A program made the translations under genes and the position numbers. From an uncultured Flavobacterium sp. (GTDB taxonomy: Bacteria; Bacteroidota; Bacteroidia; Flavobacteriales; Flavobacteriaceae), in NCBI RefSeq assembly GCF_946220915.1, contig NZ_CAMIHH010000027.1, positions 1 to 31,302 on the forward strand: a stretch of 31,302 nucleotides of DNA, in the 5' to 3' direction. The notes beneath the pieces are model-generated. The model saw only the letters and a program-made list of their open reading frames with translations. It had not been told where the DNA came from and did no database searches. This document shows positions 24,492 to 31,302 of this stretch, in pieces. Every line of letters begins with the position of its first letter. The first letter of the stretch is position 1.

Positions 24492-25691
24492 TTACCTGAT
24501 GTCCATTTTCTTTGCAAGGTCTTTTGGTATGCCGCCTTTGTGAAGCAGGATGGCTGTAGACTTGTATTTTACAAAATTCTTGCTCATGTACATATATCCT
24601 TTGTAATCGTTGGATGCACCCCATGAGTTCTTTATGATGTAATATTCCTTCCCATTCTGGTCTTTGGTAAGGCCAACAATGTGCATGCCGTGGTCATCCT
24701 GTGTCTGGTAATTGTCGAATGCTAACTGGCGCATGTCTTCAGTGATTTCCATTTCTGCCTGCGGCCCTTTAAAGATATTTTCTTTTTCTTCAGGAGTCAT
24801 GTCGGCAACATTTTTTGCAGGAATGTAAGCTACGCCGTTTTTCCAGCTAAAGCCTTTTTCGCTCACATCGCCGGCCCAGCCTACAGTATAGCCTGTTTTT
24901 AGCGCATTGTCGATGATGGCAGTAAGGTCGTTCATCTTTACGTTGTACACCATGTCCAGCGACCAGTTGTCCGGCACCATAAGTACAAATTTAGAATAGT
25001 AAGGATGTTCTTTGAAGGAAGATATCTCAACATAGTCATCCGGGTTGATGCCAACCACCTCTTTTGCGAAAGTCTGCGGCGTATATTTCTTGCCTTTATA
25101 GTCAAAGCTTTGCGGCACTTCGCCAAGGTAGCTGTCAAGTACGGCTGTATAGGCTTTTACCCAGTTTGGCGAAAGCTCGCCATTAGGGTTTTTAACGGCT
25201 GCTTCGAGCACGCCCTGTGCCATGGCCTGCATTTCGGCAAACTTGTTATTCGTAGTACCGTAGTTAAGCCCGGTATACACGCTCTGCGGAAGCGCGCCAT
25301 ATTTTTTATACATATTAATCACATCGTGCAGCGCACCGCCATCGCCCAGGGTAATGGCGCCATGCATTTTCACGTAGTTCTTTCCTTTCTCAACGTAAGC
25401 ATTGCGGGCTGTGTATACCTGCGATATTTCAATAGGCTGCTTGCCCATGCGTATCATTTCGGACTCCAGGAACGAGTTGGCCGAGTAGCTCCAGCATGTA
25501 CCCGATGACCCCTGGTTCTTTACCGGCGTATTTTCGATATTGATGACATCTGTGAATTTAAATGATTCGGCACTGTTAGCGCTTTGGTTGTTTTTTAGCG
25601 AGTTAACCAGATAGTCCTGCGCAAAGCCCGCCTGCATTCCCGCTACAAGCAGTGTTGCTGCCAAAAACGGTTTTACTGAAAAGTTGTACAT
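24492..25691 (-). CDS. Secreted C1 (papain-like) peptidase, bleomycin hydrolase-like
   Basis: A 399-residue cysteine peptidase with a signal peptide (MYNFSVKPFLAATLLVAGMQAGFA, cut after A24). The papain-type residues are present: Q60 and C66 in NQGSSGTCWSYS, H334 in DDHGMHIVGL, and N355 in IKNSWGA. The overall layout and the long insertion between Cys and His resemble aminopeptidase C / bleomycin hydrolase, but the signal peptide indicates a periplasmic or exported form. It sits 78 bp downstream of an S9 peptidase gene on the same strand, suggesting that both take part in peptide breakdown in the envelope. No consensus promoter was found in that gap. Confidence 0.9.
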   Translation of the reverse strand: MYNFSVKPFLAATLLVAGMQAGFAQDYLVNSLKNNQSANSAESFKFTDVINIENTPVKNQGSSGTCWSYSANSFLESEMIRMGKQPIEISQVYTARNAYVEKGKNYVKMHGAITLGDGGALHDVINMYKKYGALPQSVYTGLNYGTTNNKFAEMQAMAQGVLEAAVKNPNGELSPNWVKAYTAVLDSYLGEVPQSFDYKGKKYTPQTFAKEVVGINPDDYVEISSFKEHPYYSKFVLMVPDNWSLDMVYNVKMNDLTAIIDNALKTGYTVGWAGDVSEKGFSWKNGVAYIPAKNVADMTPEEKENIFKGPQAEMEITEDMRQLAFDNYQTQDDHGMHIVGLTKDQNGKEYYIIKNSWGASNDYKGYMYMSKNFVKYKSTAILLHKGGIPKDLAKKMDIR

Positions 25692-25769
25692 AGTTTTTTA
25701 TTTAGTTTAAATACTGTCAAGGTGCTAAAGTAAAGAAAATTTACAAAACCTTAACTTTTTATGAATATT

Positions 25770-27671
25770 CTACAAAGTTTCCTTTAGCCATTTGAAGAAC
25801 TCCTTTTGCCATACCAATGCGTTCTGTGGCTTGAGGACCCAATGGTTTTCATCGGGAAAAAGGATGAAACGGCTCTTTATGCCTTGCAATTGTGCTGCCT
25901 GGAAAGCCTCCTGTCCCTGCCCTATAGGCACGCGGTAATCCTTACCGCCCTGGATGATTAGTATAGGCGTATTCCATTTTGTTACCATATTGATGGGATT
26001 AAATTCGCCATACGTTTTTTGAGCCGCCGCATTTTCTTTTTCCCAGTAGGCTCCGCCGGCATCCCAGTTGTTGAAAAATACTTCTTCGGTAGTGCCATAC
26101 ATGCTTTGCAGGTTAAATACCCCGCAGTGCGAAATAAACGTCTTAAAGCGCTTATTATGTATCCCGGCAAGGTAGAATACCGAATACCCACCGTAACTTG
26201 CCCCAACGGCCGCTAAACGCGCTTTGTCTACATAGGGCTCTTTGGCCACATCATCGATCGCAGCAAGGTAATCGTCCATAACCTGCCCACCCCAGTCCTT
26301 ACTGATGGCTTCGTTCCACTCCACGCCATGGCCGGGCATGCCGCGACGGTTTGGCGCAACTACGATATAGCCCTGCGCTGCCATCAGCTGGAAATTCCAG
26401 CGATAGGAGTAAAACTGCGTTAAGGCCGACTGCGGCCCGCCTTGGCAATACAGTATCGTCGGGTATTTCTTTTTCGCGTCAAAATCAGGAGGGAGCACAA
26501 CCCATACCAGCATCTTCTTGCCGTCGGTAGTGGTTACGTACCTTTTCTCGGTTTTGCTCATCTTAATGCCCGAGTAGAACTTGTCGTTTACTTTAGACAG
26601 CTGCGCCCAAACTTTCTTCTTTGGCTCATAGCTGTATATTTCCGAAGCATGGTTCATGTCGGCCCTTTCCAGGATTATTTTCCCGCCGGCAAAATCCACC
26701 ACATGGTTTACGTCAAAATAGCCATCAGTGATCTGGGTAACCTTCACGGCAATTTTTGTAAGCCCCGGAAAGTTCACTTCAAACAGTTGCTTGGTACCGT
26801 CTGCCGCCGCAATGAAATATATCTTTTTGCCATCGGTACTCCATGTAAAGCTGTCTACTGTGCCATCCCATCCCGCAGTCAGGTTGATGTCAGTACCTTT
26901 ATGCCGTACGATGATGTCGTTCTTGTCTGCCTCATAGCCGTCGCGTTTCATCTGCAGCCAGGTCAGGTCGCCATTCGGCGAAAACGCTGGGTTGGTATCG
27001 TACCCCGGATTGTTAGGGGTAAGGTTCTTGGTCTGTTTTGTAGTGAGGTCATATTGGTACAGGTCTGTATTGGTGCTAATGGCATATTCCGTACCCACCT
27101 TTTTCTTGGCGACATAAATGATGCTTTTGCCATCCGGCGACCAGGTATAATCTTCCTCGCCGCCAAAGGGTTTCTGTGGCGAATCATACGGCTCGTTCGG
27201 CATGATGTCGATAAAGCCATCCTTGTTATCTGCGGGAGCGTAGCCCACGTGGTTGTGCGTGCCGTCGTTCCAGGTATCCCAGTGGCGGTAGTCAAGACCA
27301 TTATATACCTGTGCCGTCGATTTGTCCAGCTCCGGGTAAAAATCCGAACCGTTCACTTTTTCAACCTTGATTTCTTTATGGGTAAGCTGCCATTTGCCAT
27401 CCGGCGAAAGGTACTTGTCTTTCAGCAGTTCCTTATATTCCTTAACTTCTACCGGAGCGCCACCGCCTACGGGAATGGTATAGAATTTCGAGTCCGATTT
27501 GTTCTCCTGCACATTAGGCGTAGAAACTTTATAAACAATGCTTTTCCCGTCTTTGGTAATGCCCAGGGCGCTTACCCTGCCTACTTTCCAAAGCAGTTCG
27601 GGCGTCATGTGCTGCTGTGCCGAAGCCGATAATCCCATGATGCTAAAGGTTAACAGTAAAATTTTTTTCAT
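25770..27671 (-). CDS. Secreted S9 family (prolyl oligopeptidase-like) peptidase
   Basis: A 633-residue serine peptidase with a signal peptide (MKKILLLTFSIMGLSASAQ). The N-terminal part is a beta-propeller with WSPDGKSIIYVAKK, FSPNGDLTW and WSTDGKKIYFIAA blades. The C-terminal alpha/beta-hydrolase domain holds the triad S492 (GASYGGYS), D578 (GGKDYRVP) and H610 (ENHWVLKP). The layout matches secreted dipeptidyl-peptidase-5-like enzymes of Bacteroidetes that trim peptides, though specificity cannot be read. It is probably exported to the periplasm. A TACTTTTG box lies upstream, and a C1 peptidase gene follows on the same strand. Confidence 0.93.
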   Translation of the reverse strand: MKKILLLTFSIMGLSASAQQHMTPELLWKVGRVSALGITKDGKSIVYKVSTPNVQENKSDSKFYTIPVGGGAPVEVKEYKELLKDKYLSPDGKWQLTHKEIKVEKVNGSDFYPELDKSTAQVYNGLDYRHWDTWNDGTHNHVGYAPADNKDGFIDIMPNEPYDSPQKPFGGEEDYTWSPDGKSIIYVAKKKVGTEYAISTNTDLYQYDLTTKQTKNLTPNNPGYDTNPAFSPNGDLTWLQMKRDGYEADKNDIIVRHKGTDINLTAGWDGTVDSFTWSTDGKKIYFIAAADGTKQLFEVNFPGLTKIAVKVTQITDGYFDVNHVVDFAGGKIILERADMNHASEIYSYEPKKKVWAQLSKVNDKFYSGIKMSKTEKRYVTTTDGKKMLVWVVLPPDFDAKKKYPTILYCQGGPQSALTQFYSYRWNFQLMAAQGYIVVAPNRRGMPGHGVEWNEAISKDWGGQVMDDYLAAIDDVAKEPYVDKARLAAVGASYGGYSVFYLAGIHNKRFKTFISHCGVFNLQSMYGTTEEVFFNNWDAGGAYWEKENAAAQKTYGEFNPINMVTKWNTPILIIQGGKDYRVPIGQGQEAFQAAQLQGIKSRFILFPDENHWVLKPQNALVWQKEFFKWLKETL

Positions 27672-27698
27672 GATATGATTTGGTTACATAAACTTTAC

Positions 27699-27706
27699 CA
27701 AAAGTA
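27699..27706 (-). promoter_or_regulatory. Candidate -7 box of the S9 peptidase gene
   Basis: On the minus strand TACTTTTG matches TAnnTTTG exactly and lies 27 nt upstream of the ATG at 27671. A TTTTC near-match to the -33 element is 19 bp further upstream. Confidence 0.45.
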
Positions 27707-27753
27707 AAACTATTGGGTGGGATATGAAAAGGGGTGTGGCAGATTTAATATTT

Positions 27754-28030
27754 CGCTCCGCAAAGTCTCCTGACTTGCGGAGGTGTTGAAAGGTCTCCGA
27801 CCTTTAGAATGCATGTCTCTGACATGCCCTCGCTTCCACAAAGTCAGGAAACTTTGCGGAGCGGGTTGTATATATGCCGCTCCTCCGGAGCTCATGAGGG
27901 TGCAGGTTAATATTTTTTTATATTCCGTCCCTCCGGGACTCATCAGTGGCAGCCCCGGAGGGGCGATATGTTTATAGAAATATTGAATATGAATGGTGTA
28001 GAGCTCCGGAGGAGCGGGACTTTGCGGAGC
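27754..28030. repeat. Intergenic element of nested inverted repeats with TCC/GGA-loop hairpins
   Basis: The 409-bp gap between the S9 peptidase start and the FAD oxidoreductase end contains no credible gene but a dense set of palindromes. Arms 27754-27776 and 27841-27863 pair at 22 of 23 positions and enclose two perfect hairpins (27789-27805 and 27811-27827, each 7-bp stem and 3-nt loop). Arms 27877-27893 and 28001-28017 pair perfectly (17 bp) and enclose two more hairpins (27927-27939 and 27952-27964, each 5-bp stem and 3-nt loop). The 17-bp arms can also fold on themselves around TCC or GGA. A 13-bp sequence at 27755-27767 is perfectly inverted at 28018-28030, bounding the whole. No transposase is present. 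Confidence 0.8.
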
Positions 28031-28042
28031 CTTAAAGTAAAA

Positions 28043-28070
28043 ATCCGTGTAAATCCGCGTCATCCGCGTT
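28043..28070. repeat. Three short ATCCGYGT direct repeats
   Basis: Three copies of atccgtgt or atccgcgt start at 28043, 28053 and 28062, about one helical turn apart, between the nested inverted repeats and the FAD oxidoreductase stop codon. Similar ATCCGYG runs are, as I recall, common intergenic repeats in this phylum; this is unverified here. Confidence 0.6.
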
Positions 28071-28080
28071 CCATTTATTA

Positions 28081-29196
28081 TCAGGAAACCAAATCCCCCA
28101 ATTCCATCCCCACAATGCTCCCAATCGCCACACCCATGCCGCCAAGCCTCACACCACAATAAATATGTTCTGACAGCTGCTGTACAATAGGGTTCTTATG
28201 GCTGCCTATTCCCATGATGCCGCTCCAGCGGTGGGCAATGGTAAAGTCGGTATTGGGCAGGATGGTCTCACGGAGCATTTTCTCCAATTGGTTTTGTATA
28301 AGTTCCGTCTGGCCGAATTCCGTGGTAGTTTCCCCCTCAAAGTCGAGGTTGCGCCCGCCGCCGAATAATATGCGGTTGTTGATGTTACGGAAGTAATAAT
28401 ACCCCCGGTCGATATGGAAAGTGCCGCGAATGTCGAGATTGGGTATCGGTTCGGTAATGAGTACCTGGGCCCGTGCCGGAGTAAGCGCACCTTTGGTAAT
28501 TCCCCCGGCAAATCCGTTGGTGGCAAACAGCAGTTTTTTTGTAGTAAAACTGAAATCGCCGAGGCTTACCTCCACATTATCCAGTTTTTCATGGCAGGCG
28601 ATTACAGTTTGCGAATTGAGTATCAGGATGTTTTGGGCTACGGCTTCTTTCAAAAGCGCCTGCATCATCAGCCCGGTATCGATCTGCCCTTCAAACGGAT
28701 TGAACACCAGGTATTCCTGGATTCCCTTAAAATCGAAACGGTCGATTTCTTTTGCGAATACATCAGTCCTGAAAAGCGGCTTGAGCACTTCATTCACAAA
28801 AGGCATCCGGCGCATGCAATCCTCATATCCGGCGGTATCGTCTTTCAGAAAAAGCTCGTATCCGCCGTAGGGCTTAAAGTCAATGGCTGCATCGCCCAAT
28901 CGCTTGCGGAGCAATTGCAATCCCTGCCAGCGTTTTTGGATAAGCGAGATAACTTCCTCCTCGGTATGGTTGTTCAGGTCGGCAATGATTTCGGAGAGGC
29001 TCCCGAAACAGGCAAAACCGGCGTTCTTGGTACTTGCGCCCTGTGGCAGCGGCCCTTTTTCTATAATGAGTATCTTGCTTTCGGGAAAGCGCTCACGCAG
29101 CCGCAATGCGGTATGCAGGCCTACAATGCCGCTGCCTACTATGGTGTAGTCAACATTCGTAAACCAGTGTTCGTTTTCCCAATAGCTAAGCTGCAC
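28081..29196 (-). CDS. FAD-dependent oxidoreductase (DAO family)
   Basis: A protein of about 371 residues with an N-terminal Rossmann FAD-binding motif, VDYTIVGSGIVGLHTALRLRERFPESKILIIEKG (GxGxxG at 21-26, acidic E at the end of the second strand). Further DAO-family marks are GASTKNAGFACFGS, LLFATNGFAGG and the C-terminal HRWSGIMGIG and GVRLGGMGVAIG, typical of glycine/D-amino-acid oxidase relatives. The substrate is unknown. A GTG at 29196 is taken as the start because it gives VQLSYWENEHWF, matching the start of homologues as I recall, and begins 1 nt after the DedA stop. An ATG at 29241 would instead overlap dedA by 44 nt. Translational coupling with the DedA gene is likely. Confidence 0.85.
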   Translation of the reverse strand: MQLSYWENEHWFTNVDYTIVGSGIVGLHTALRLRERFPESKILIIEKGPLPQGASTKNAGFACFGSLSEIIADLNNHTEEEVISLIQKRWQGLQLLRKRLGDAAIDFKPYGGYELFLKDDTAGYEDCMRRMPFVNEVLKPLFRTDVFAKEIDRFDFKGIQEYLVFNPFEGQIDTGLMMQALLKEAVAQNILILNSQTVIACHEKLDNVEVSLGDFSFTTKKLLFATNGFAGGITKGALTPARAQVLITEPIPNLDIRGTFHIDRGYYYFRNINNRILFGGGRNLDFEGETTTEFGQTELIQNQLEKMLRETILPNTDFTIAHRWSGIMGIGSHKNPIVQQLSEHIYCGVRLGGMGVAIGSIVGMELGDLVS

Positions 29197-29197
29197 C

Positions 29198-29929
29198 TTA
29201 TTTTGGCATGATGTTGGTTTCGTCGTCGGTCGCTTCTTCAATCGCTTCCTGCTCGGTTACCCTGTTGCCTTTTATGGCGTTCAGCACAAGAGGAACGGTC
29301 GTGACCAGTACTATTATGATGATAATGTACTCAATATACGATTTCAGGTCGATGTTCCACCATTGCAGGAACAGTGCCTGCAGGTAATGCCCGGCAAATA
29401 TCAGGGTAAATGCCCAAAGGATGGAGCTAATGACGTTGAATAGCATGAATTTTTTCTTTTCCATGCCTACCACACCCGCAATGATGGGGGCAAAGGTCCT
29501 GATTACAGGAAGGAAACGTGCAAAAATTATAGCCCTGCCGCCATGTTTTTCGAAAAACTCCTGCGACTGGATAAGGTATTTCTTCTTGAACCAGAACGAA
29601 TCTTTTTTCTTGTACAGGTAGGTACCGCTCTTAGCGCCAAACCAGTACCCGAAGGTGTTGCCCACAATACCTGCCAGCGCAACAAATACCGAAAGCACTG
29701 CCACGTTTAAGAAATCGCTGTCCATTGGCAGTACGGTAGCCATCAGCTCATTGCTGTAAATGCCTGCAAGGAACAAAAGGCTGTCGCCCGGAAGGAAGAA
29801 GCCTGCAAACAGGCCGGTCTCGGCAAAAACGATGAAAAGCACTACGTAGATGCCCACAGGCACCCCGCCCACCTGAAGGTTAATGTAAAACTCAGGGTTT
29901 AAAAGTTGCGTCCAGTGAAAACTGTCCAT
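29198..29929 (-). CDS. DedA family membrane protein
   Basis: A 243-residue integral membrane protein of the DedA/VTT (SNARE-associated) family, members of which are thought to be lipid or phosphate-carrier flippases needed for envelope integrity. Typical marks are ETGLFAGFFLPGDSLLF (E37, D49), GIVGNTFGYWFG, and ARFLPVIRTFAPIIAG (R138 and R144, in the re-entrant hairpin) followed by hydrophobic segments at about 165-185 and 200-220. It lies 24 bp behind the symporter gene and couples to the FAD oxidoreductase gene at its 3' end. The particular lipid cannot be told. Confidence 0.92.
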   Translation of the reverse strand: MDSFHWTQLLNPEFYINLQVGGVPVGIYVVLFIVFAETGLFAGFFLPGDSLLFLAGIYSNELMATVLPMDSDFLNVAVLSVFVALAGIVGNTFGYWFGAKSGTYLYKKKDSFWFKKKYLIQSQEFFEKHGGRAIIFARFLPVIRTFAPIIAGVVGMEKKKFMLFNVISSILWAFTLIFAGHYLQALFLQWWNIDLKSYIEYIIIIIVLVTTVPLVLNAIKGNRVTEQEAIEEATDDETNIMPK

Positions 29930-29953
29930 AAGGTATGTGTGTTTGATGATTGA

Positions 29954-31186
29954 TTATGTATTCTTTGCTTCCCATTTGTCTACTGCGCTTGTTGCCAGCG
30001 CGTTCCCTAATACGTTGGTCATGCTTCGTGCCATGTCGCAAAAATGGTCGATAGGCAGTATCAGCGCAATGCCCTCCGGCGGTATGCCAAACATGGCACA
30101 TGTTGCCACCACCACGATCAGTGATGCCCGTGGTACGCCGGCAACACCTTTGCTGGTAAGCATCAGCACAAGGAGCATCAGCAATTGTTTCTCAATTGGC
30201 ATATCAATGCCATATACCTGCGCGATGAAAAGGCTCGCAAAGGTCATATACATCATGCTGCCATCAAGATTGAACGAATATCCTAACGGTAAAGTAAACG
30301 ATACTATTTTGGGGTCGCAGCCAAAACGCTCCAGTTCCTCGGTAAGCTTCGGGAAAACGGCTTCGCTGCTGGTAGTAGAAAAAGCAATGAGCAATGGACT
30401 GGCAAGCCTTTTTAGCAATGTCCAGAGCCTGTTGCCCAATATGAGGTAGCCCACGGTAAGCAGCAATACCCATAGCATGAGTATGCCGAATGCAAATGCC
30501 GCAAGGTAATTGGCATACAGTTTCCAGATGTCAAAGCCGTAAACCGCAACGGCAGCAGCCACAGCGCCAAATACCCCAAATGGCGCAACCCACATGATGT
30601 ACCCTACCATTTTCAGTATGGCGTGGGCTATGGTGTCAAGCACCCTTATGACTGGTTTTGCAATTTCCCCGATAGACGATAATGCAATGCCAAAAAGTAT
30701 GGAGAAGATAACGATCTGCAATATCTCATTGGTCGCCATGGCCTCAACAATGCTTTTTGGCACCACGTGCGTAATGAACTTTTCGAGCGAAAAAGCATCT
30801 ACGTTATTTACCAGGTCATCGGCAGAGGCAACGCTTTCCATTGTAACTTTCGTGTCTTTTCCGGGGGCAAGCCAGTTTACCAGGACCATGCCCAGCAGCA
30901 GCGATACCAGCGATGCCGAAAGGAACCATGCCATGGCTTTTGCGCCCACGCGGCCTACCAGCTTCATGTCGCCCATTTTGGCAATGCCTACCACAAGGGT
31001 AGAAAATACCAGGGGTGCAATGATCATTTGCACCATGCGGATGAAAATAGTGCCCAGCAGCTTTATGCTTGTGGCAAATTCCCTGGCATCTTCTTTAGTA
31101 TAGCCGGTGTACACAAAATAGCCCAGCCCTACCCCCAAAACGAGGCCTGCGAGTATGGCTATGAATAGTTTAGTGTTGCTTTTCAA
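29954..31186 (-). CDS. Dicarboxylate/amino-acid:cation symporter (DAACS family)
   Basis: A 410-residue transporter of the DAACS (GltP/DctA/GltPh) family. Motifs are hairpin 1 STTSSEAVFPKL (residues 270-281), TM7 NLDGS (306-310), hairpin 2 SKGVAGVPRASL (345-356) and TM8 DHFCDMARSMTNVLGN (380-395). In TM8, D384, R387 and N391 match substrate- and ion-binding residues, but the position aligned with the sodium-binding Asp of GltPh is N395. That Asn is also found in DctA as I recall, so proton or mixed coupling is possible. Likely substrates are Glu, Asp or C4-dicarboxylates. It is the first gene of a leftward unit with dedA and the FAD oxidoreductase. Confidence 0.93.
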   Translation of the reverse strand: MKSNTKLFIAILAGLVLGVGLGYFVYTGYTKEDAREFATSIKLLGTIFIRMVQMIIAPLVFSTLVVGIAKMGDMKLVGRVGAKAMAWFLSASLVSLLLGMVLVNWLAPGKDTKVTMESVASADDLVNNVDAFSLEKFITHVVPKSIVEAMATNEILQIVIFSILFGIALSSIGEIAKPVIRVLDTIAHAILKMVGYIMWVAPFGVFGAVAAAVAVYGFDIWKLYANYLAAFAFGILMLWVLLLTVGYLILGNRLWTLLKRLASPLLIAFSTTSSEAVFPKLTEELERFGCDPKIVSFTLPLGYSFNLDGSMMYMTFASLFIAQVYGIDMPIEKQLLMLLVLMLTSKGVAGVPRASLIVVVATCAMFGIPPEGIALILPIDHFCDMARSMTNVLGNALATSAVDKWEAKNT

Positions 31187-31302
31187 ACTGTGGAAATTTT
31201 TTAGAGCGTGAAATTACTGATATTTTTTCAAACCACTTTAACAGTTGCTGAATTAACTGCCTTTTTTGGTAATTTATACGGTTTTAACAAATGCTTTATA
31301 AA
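31187..31302. other. AT-rich upstream region of the symporter operon
   Basis: The last 116 bp hold no gene. A promoter for the leftward symporter unit is expected, but no TTTG/TAnnTTTG pair with proper spacing was found. The window ends here. Confidence 0.3.

Noticed and set aside
26442..27632. 396-aa plus-strand frame opposite the S9 peptidase gene
   Set aside because: The minus-strand protein has complete catalytic motifs and a signal peptide; the opposite frame has an abnormal composition and no recognisable domain.
27754..28030. Hairpin array as an ordinary transcription terminator
   Set aside because: Several stems lack T runs, and nested arms with six short fixed-loop hairpins exceed what a terminator needs. 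The S9 and FAD oxidoreductase genes are on the same strand, so one terminator could be present but does not explain the array.
27710..28159. 149-aa minus-strand frame over the hairpin array
   Set aside because: It reads through palindromes (APPGLPLMSPGG-like stretches arise from them) and into the FAD oxidoreductase gene. It is a by-product of the repeat element.

Overview
The window looks like chromosomal DNA from a member of the Bacteroidetes, most likely a Flavobacterium-like member of the Flavobacteriaceae with moderately high coding GC for that group. The evidence is a giant surface protein ending in a type B type IX secretion (gliding-motility) C-terminal domain, several TAnnTTTG-type -7 promoter boxes instead of sigma70 TATAAT boxes, general absence of strong Shine-Dalgarno sequences, and a yceD-rpmF-fabH-accB-accC cluster. 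No phage, plasmid, insertion sequence, CRISPR array, tRNA or rRNA was recognised.

Layout. 1-1290: a LigT-like 2H phosphoesterase and a small unknown protein, both leftward. 1289-3751: an AsmA-type envelope protein, rightward. 3811-6561: a leftward set of a radical SAM protein, its DUF4130/TIGR03915-type partner (an uncharacterised predicted DNA repair or modification pair) and the tRNA hydroxylase MiaE. 6562-6981: an AT-rich gene-free leader. 6982-15903: one 2973-residue secreted repeat protein with a signal peptide, a choice-of-anchor L domain, two long repeats, seventeen ~73-residue repeats, nine more long repeats and a type B sorting domain. 16016-17725: divergent ribE (riboflavin) and pdxA (vitamin B6) with overlapping promoters. 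17829-21690: yceD, rpmF, fabH, accB, accC (ribosomal protein L32 and initiation of fatty acid synthesis). 21785-24438: two small exported proteins, a lipoprotein serine hydrolase of the beta-lactamase fold and a small membrane protein. 24492-27671: two leftward secreted peptidases (C1 papain-like and S9 prolyl-oligopeptidase-like). 27754-28072: a dense intergenic array of nested inverted repeats. 28081-31186: a leftward three-gene unit of a dicarboxylate/amino-acid:cation symporter, a DedA protein and an FAD-dependent oxidoreductase.

The parts most worth attention are the radical SAM/DUF4130 pair, the two-family repeat layout of the giant adhesin with a strictly paired cysteine pattern and no PorP/SprF-like neighbour, and the nested hairpin element at 27754-28030, in which six perfect hairpins share a TCC, TCT or GGA loop. 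Most of the remainder is ordinary core metabolism and envelope function. All family names come from recognising motifs by eye; no database search was run.
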